DNA from: Streptomyces sp. NRRL S-31
GTDB lineage: Bacteria; Actinomycetota; Actinomycetes; Streptomycetales; Streptomycetaceae
Assembly (NCBI RefSeq): GCF_000718775.1
Contig: NZ_JOCB01000079.1
Location: forward strand, 1 to 41,036
DNA length: 41,036 bases
Reading direction: 5' to 3'
Part shown: piece after piece, positions 39,075 to 41,036 of the stretch
Layout of the letters: each line of letters starts with the position of its first letter
Position numbering within the stretch: the first letter of the stretch is position 1
Notes under the pieces: model-generated
The model's database searches: none
Told to the model about the DNA's origin: nothing
What the model saw: the letters and a program-made list of their open reading frames with translations, nothing else
Made by a program: the position numbers and the translations under genes

Positions 39075-39367
39075 TCACCGGTCGCGCTGAGTGAGGCCGA
39101 CCTGATCTACATCGCCGACCGGCTGCGGGAGAAGGCGACGGTCCGGGCGATCGCCGCTGAGCTGGGCCGCAGCCCGCATGCGGGCGAGGTACCTGCATGT
39201 GCCGGACGCCATGCTCAAGGACGTGGCCCGGAAGATCGCCGAAGCCAGCTGGGACTCCCGGAAACAACCGCTGTCGACAAAAACCAGGACAACGAGGTCT
39301 GAGGGCAACGTCGAAGGGCCCCCTGTTTCCAGGGGGCCCTTCGACATCGTGCCCGGTGAGGCACTGG
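39075..39367. pseudogene. Scar of IS30-like HTH and tyrosine-integrase C-terminus
   Basis: Reading at 39078-39175: PVALSEADLIYIADRLREKA, then TVRAIAAELGRSP, an IS30-type transposase HTH cut off. At 39178-39300 in another frame: RARYLHVPDAMLKDVARKIA, EASWD, the C-terminus of a tyrosine recombinase, whose Tyr may be the catalytic one. A CCCGCATGCGGG palindrome (39173-39184) marks the join. The integrase tail lies directly 3' of tRNA-Ser(GGA), as expected for an element that used this tRNA as its attachment site and then decayed. No intact gene lies in this stretch. Confidence 0.6.
39310..39345 (-). terminator. Terminator of tRNA-Ser(GGA)
   Basis: A 16-bp perfect stem (39310-39325 with 39330-39345) with a 4-base loop lies 22 bp beyond the tRNA 3' end. 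Confidence 0.85.
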
Positions 39368-39452
39368 CGGAGGATACGAGATTCGAACTCGTGAGGGGTT
39401 GCCCCCAACACGCTTTCCAAGCGTGCGCCCTAGGCCTCTAGGCGAATCCTCC
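39368..39452 (-). tRNA. tRNA-Ser(GGA)
   Basis: On the minus strand: acceptor GGAGGAT / ATCCTCC, anticodon stem CACGC/GCGTG with loop TTGGAAA (anticodon GGA), class II variable arm, T arm with TTCGAAT, discriminator G. No CCA encoded. Length 85 nt. Confidence 0.97.
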
Positions 39453-39573
39453 GCCGCAAACATTACATGACCGCGAGGAGTGCTCGCGAACCCGTTCCCG
39501 CAGGCCCTCCCGGGGCGGGGTCGTCGGGCCGACCGGGTTCGGAGCCCGGCCCCGCATCGGGTACTGTGGGGCA

Positions 39574-39664
39574 CAGCCCCTCACGCGGCGCTATCTGACT
39601 GAACTCCCCCAGGGCCGGAAGGCAGCAAGGGTAGGTCGGCTCTGGCGGGTGCGTGGGGGGCGCT
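39574..39664 (+). ncRNA. ffs: Signal recognition particle RNA (4.5S type)
   Basis: The terminal helix pairs GCCCCTCACGC (39576-39586) with GCGTGGGGGGC (39651-39661), and the conserved domain IV (GGCCGGAAGGCAGCAAGGGT) with its GGAA tetraloop lies at about 39613-39632. This is the small bacterial SRP RNA that pairs with Ffh for membrane targeting. A TACTGT -10 box at 39562-39567 fits a start near 39574; the ends are approximate. Placement just before dnaX is normal in actinobacteria. Confidence 0.93.
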
Positions 39665-39716
39665 TGCGTTCCCGGGTCCCAGTCCGTGGGCGGAGCCCTT
39701 TGTCGGTGGGCGCCAT

Positions 39717-39729
39717 TAACCTCGTATGC
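39717..39729 (+). promoter_or_regulatory. Leaderless-type -10 box of dnaX
   Basis: TAACCT (39717-39722) precedes GTG 39730 by 7 nt, and no Shine-Dalgarno is visible before the GTG. Confidence 0.45.
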
Positions 39730-41036
39730 GTGTCGTCTCTCGCGCTGTACCGCCGCTACCGTCCGGAGACCTTTTCCGAGGTCATCGGGCAGGAGCATGT
39801 CACCGACCCGTTGCAGCAGGCGCTGCGCAACAACCGGGTCAATCACGCGTACCTGTTCAGCGGCCCGCGCGGATGTGGCAAGACGACCAGCGCCCGCATC
39901 CTGGCCCGCTGCCTGAACTGTGAGCAGGGTCCCACGCCCACCCCCTGCGGGGAGTGCCAGTCGTGCCGCGACCTCGCCCGGAACGGACCGGGTTCGATCG
40001 ACGTCATCGAGATCGACGCGGCCTCCCACGGCGGTGTGGACGACGCCCGTGAGCTGCGCGAGAAGGCGTTCTTCGGACCCGCGAGCAGCCGGTACAAGAT
40101 CTACATCATCGACGAGGCCCACATGGTCACGTCGGCCGGCTTCAACGCCCTGCTGAAGGTCGTCGAGGAGCCGCCCGAGCACCTGAAGTTCATCTTCGCG
40201 ACCACCGAGCCCGAGAAGGTCATCGGGACCATCCGGTCGCGGACCCACCACTACCCGTTCCGGCTGGTGCCCCCGGGGACCCTGCGGGACTACCTCGCCG
40301 AGGTGTGCCGCAAGGAGGACATCCCGGTCGACGACGGCGTGCTGCCGCTCGTCGTGCGGGCCGGCGCGGGTTCCGTGCGTGACTCCATGTCCGTCATGGA
40401 CCAGCTCCTCGCCGGTGCCGGGGAGGAGGGTGTGACATACGCCATGGCGACCTCCCTCCTCGGCTACACCGACGGCTCCCTGCTGGACTCCGTCGTGGAG
40501 GCGTTCGCCACCGGTGACGGCGCGGCCGCCTTCGAGGTCGTCGACCGGATCATCGAGGGTGGCAACGACCCGCGCCGCTTCGTCGCCGACCTGCTGGAGC
40601 GGCTGCGGGACCTGGTGATCCTCGCCGCCGTGCCGGACGCCGCGGAGAAGGGGCTGTTCGACGCCCCGGCCGACGTCCTGGACCGGATGCGGGCCCAGGC
40701 CGAGACGTTCGGCGCGGCCGAGCTGAGCCGCGCCGCCGACCTGGTCAACGAGGGGCTGACCGAGATGCGCGGCGCCACCTCGCCGCGCCTCCAGCTGGAG
40801 CTGATCTGCGCCCGCGTGCTGCTTCCCGCCGCCTACGGCGACGAGCGGTCCTTGATGGCCCGCCTCGACCGCCTGGAGCGCGGCATCGGCTTCGCCGGCG
40901 GTGCCGGCGCGCCGGCGGTGGGGTACGTCCCCGGTCCCGAGGCGCACGGCGGAGCGCTCGCTGCGGCCGTGGGCGCGGGACCCGGCGCGGGCGCCCCGTC
41001 CGTGCCGCCCGGCGGCGGTCCCGCGGCGGCCAGGGC
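39730..41036 (+). CDS. dnaX: DNA polymerase III subunits gamma/tau (5' part)
   Basis: The clamp-loader ATPase, truncated by the window end after about 435 residues. The start SSLALYRRYRPETFSEVIGQ is typical. Walker A is GPRGCGKTT (about 45-53), the zinc cysteines are C64, C73, C76 and C79 (CEQGPTPTPCGECQSC), Walker B is YIIDEAHMV, and the LLKVVEEPPEHLKFIFATTE and TIRSRTHHYPF segments follow. A Gly/Pro/Ala-rich linker begins at about residue 400, the start of the tau-specific region in actinobacteria. GTG 39730 is chosen; an ATG at 39726 is in another frame. Confidence 0.96.
   Translation, partial: MSSLALYRRYRPETFSEVIGQEHVTDPLQQALRNNRVNHAYLFSGPRGCGKTTSARILARCLNCEQGPTPTPCGECQSCRDLARNGPGSIDVIEIDAASHGGVDDARELREKAFFGPASSRYKIYIIDEAHMVTSAGFNALLKVVEEPPEHLKFIFATTEPEKVIGTIRSRTHHYPFRLVPPGTLRDYLAEVCRKEDIPVDDGVLPLVVRAGAGSVRDSMSVMDQLLAGAGEEGVTYAMATSLLGYTDGSLLDSVVEAFATGDGAAAFEVVDRIIEGGNDPRRFVADLLERLRDLVILAAVPDAAEKGLFDAPADVLDRMRAQAETFGAAELSRAADLVNEGLTEMRGATSPRLQLELICARVLLPAAYGDERSLMARLDRLERGIGFAGGAGAPAVGYVPGPEAHGGALAAAVGAGPGAGAPSVPPGGGPAAAR

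Noticed and set aside
39178..39441. An 87-aa gene ending near tRNA-Ser(GGA)
   Set aside because: It is an integrase tail that reads on through a terminator hairpin and into the antisense of the tRNA; best treated as part of a scar.

Overview
The window is about 41 kb of high-GC actinobacterial chromosome, almost certainly from a Streptomyces. The codon bias, the sigF/sigN-type sigma pair, the tadA - tadA-associated - upp block and the ffs-dnaX edge all fit. From memory, the order sigN, sigF, Dabb protein, tadA, upp ... dnaX resembles the S. coelicolor core. No database search was run, so every name rests on motif and family recognition.

Layout. (1) 1-1718: right end of an integrated mobile element. 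It holds a dead IS5-type transposase tail, a 5'-truncated HTH regulator, a Nudix gene, a 12-bp tandem repeat, and an attR-like 3' half of tRNA-Arg(ACG). (2) 1726-4706: ordinary chromosome with a GAP/Sap-family membrane protein, a MarR regulator, a small membrane protein and a DUF2797 protein. (3) 4844-11114: a two-component system run together with a GT2-GtrA fusion and a GT-C glycosyltransferase, preceded by OmpR-type direct repeats in 11-bp phase. (4) 11188-13415: an MFS exporter and its TetR repressor under a 38-bp palindrome that covers an apparently leaderless promoter. (5) 13437-18334: an F420/PPOX enzyme, then a MarR - MFS/carboxypeptidase-regulatory-domain fusion - YceI operon, then a small membrane protein. 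(6) 18357-22111: a secreted protein, two tandem SigB/SigF-family sigma factors with an 11-bp repeat array between them, a Dabb protein and a small membrane protein.

(7) 22229-25812: tRNA-Ser(CGA), tadA and its partner gene, upp, a LytR_C protein and a highly conserved ParB/Srx-like small protein. (8) 25926-29473: HerA-like ATPase, two small ORFs, an HdeD-like protein and an HhH-GPD repair protein. (9) 29511-34404: an iron regulon. One 19-bp iron box lies between a siderophore-interacting protein (minus strand) and a four-gene overlapping operon (plus strand) of cytoplasmic penicillin-acylase-type Ntn hydrolase, IucB-like GNAT, DUF985 cupin and SDR. (10) 34484-36331: a CopC-CopD copper protein. 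(11) 36290-39035: a three-gene set of WXG/ESX-like helical protein, WXG-headed effector-like protein with an unassigned C-terminal domain, and lipoprotein. (12) 39075-41036: a scar of an IS30-like HTH and an integrase C-terminus beside tRNA-Ser(GGA), then SRP RNA and the start of dnaX.

The best candidates for undescribed biology are the WXG-effector/lipoprotein trio, the iron-box operon with a cytoplasmic amidase, the two-component-linked glycosylation operon, and the MFS/YceI pair that share an unusual extracellular-type domain. Several genes (the TetR-controlled MFS, upp, the PPOX gene, the 66-aa membrane protein, dnaX) have a TANNNT -10 box 6-8 nt before the start codon and no Shine-Dalgarno, so they look leaderless.
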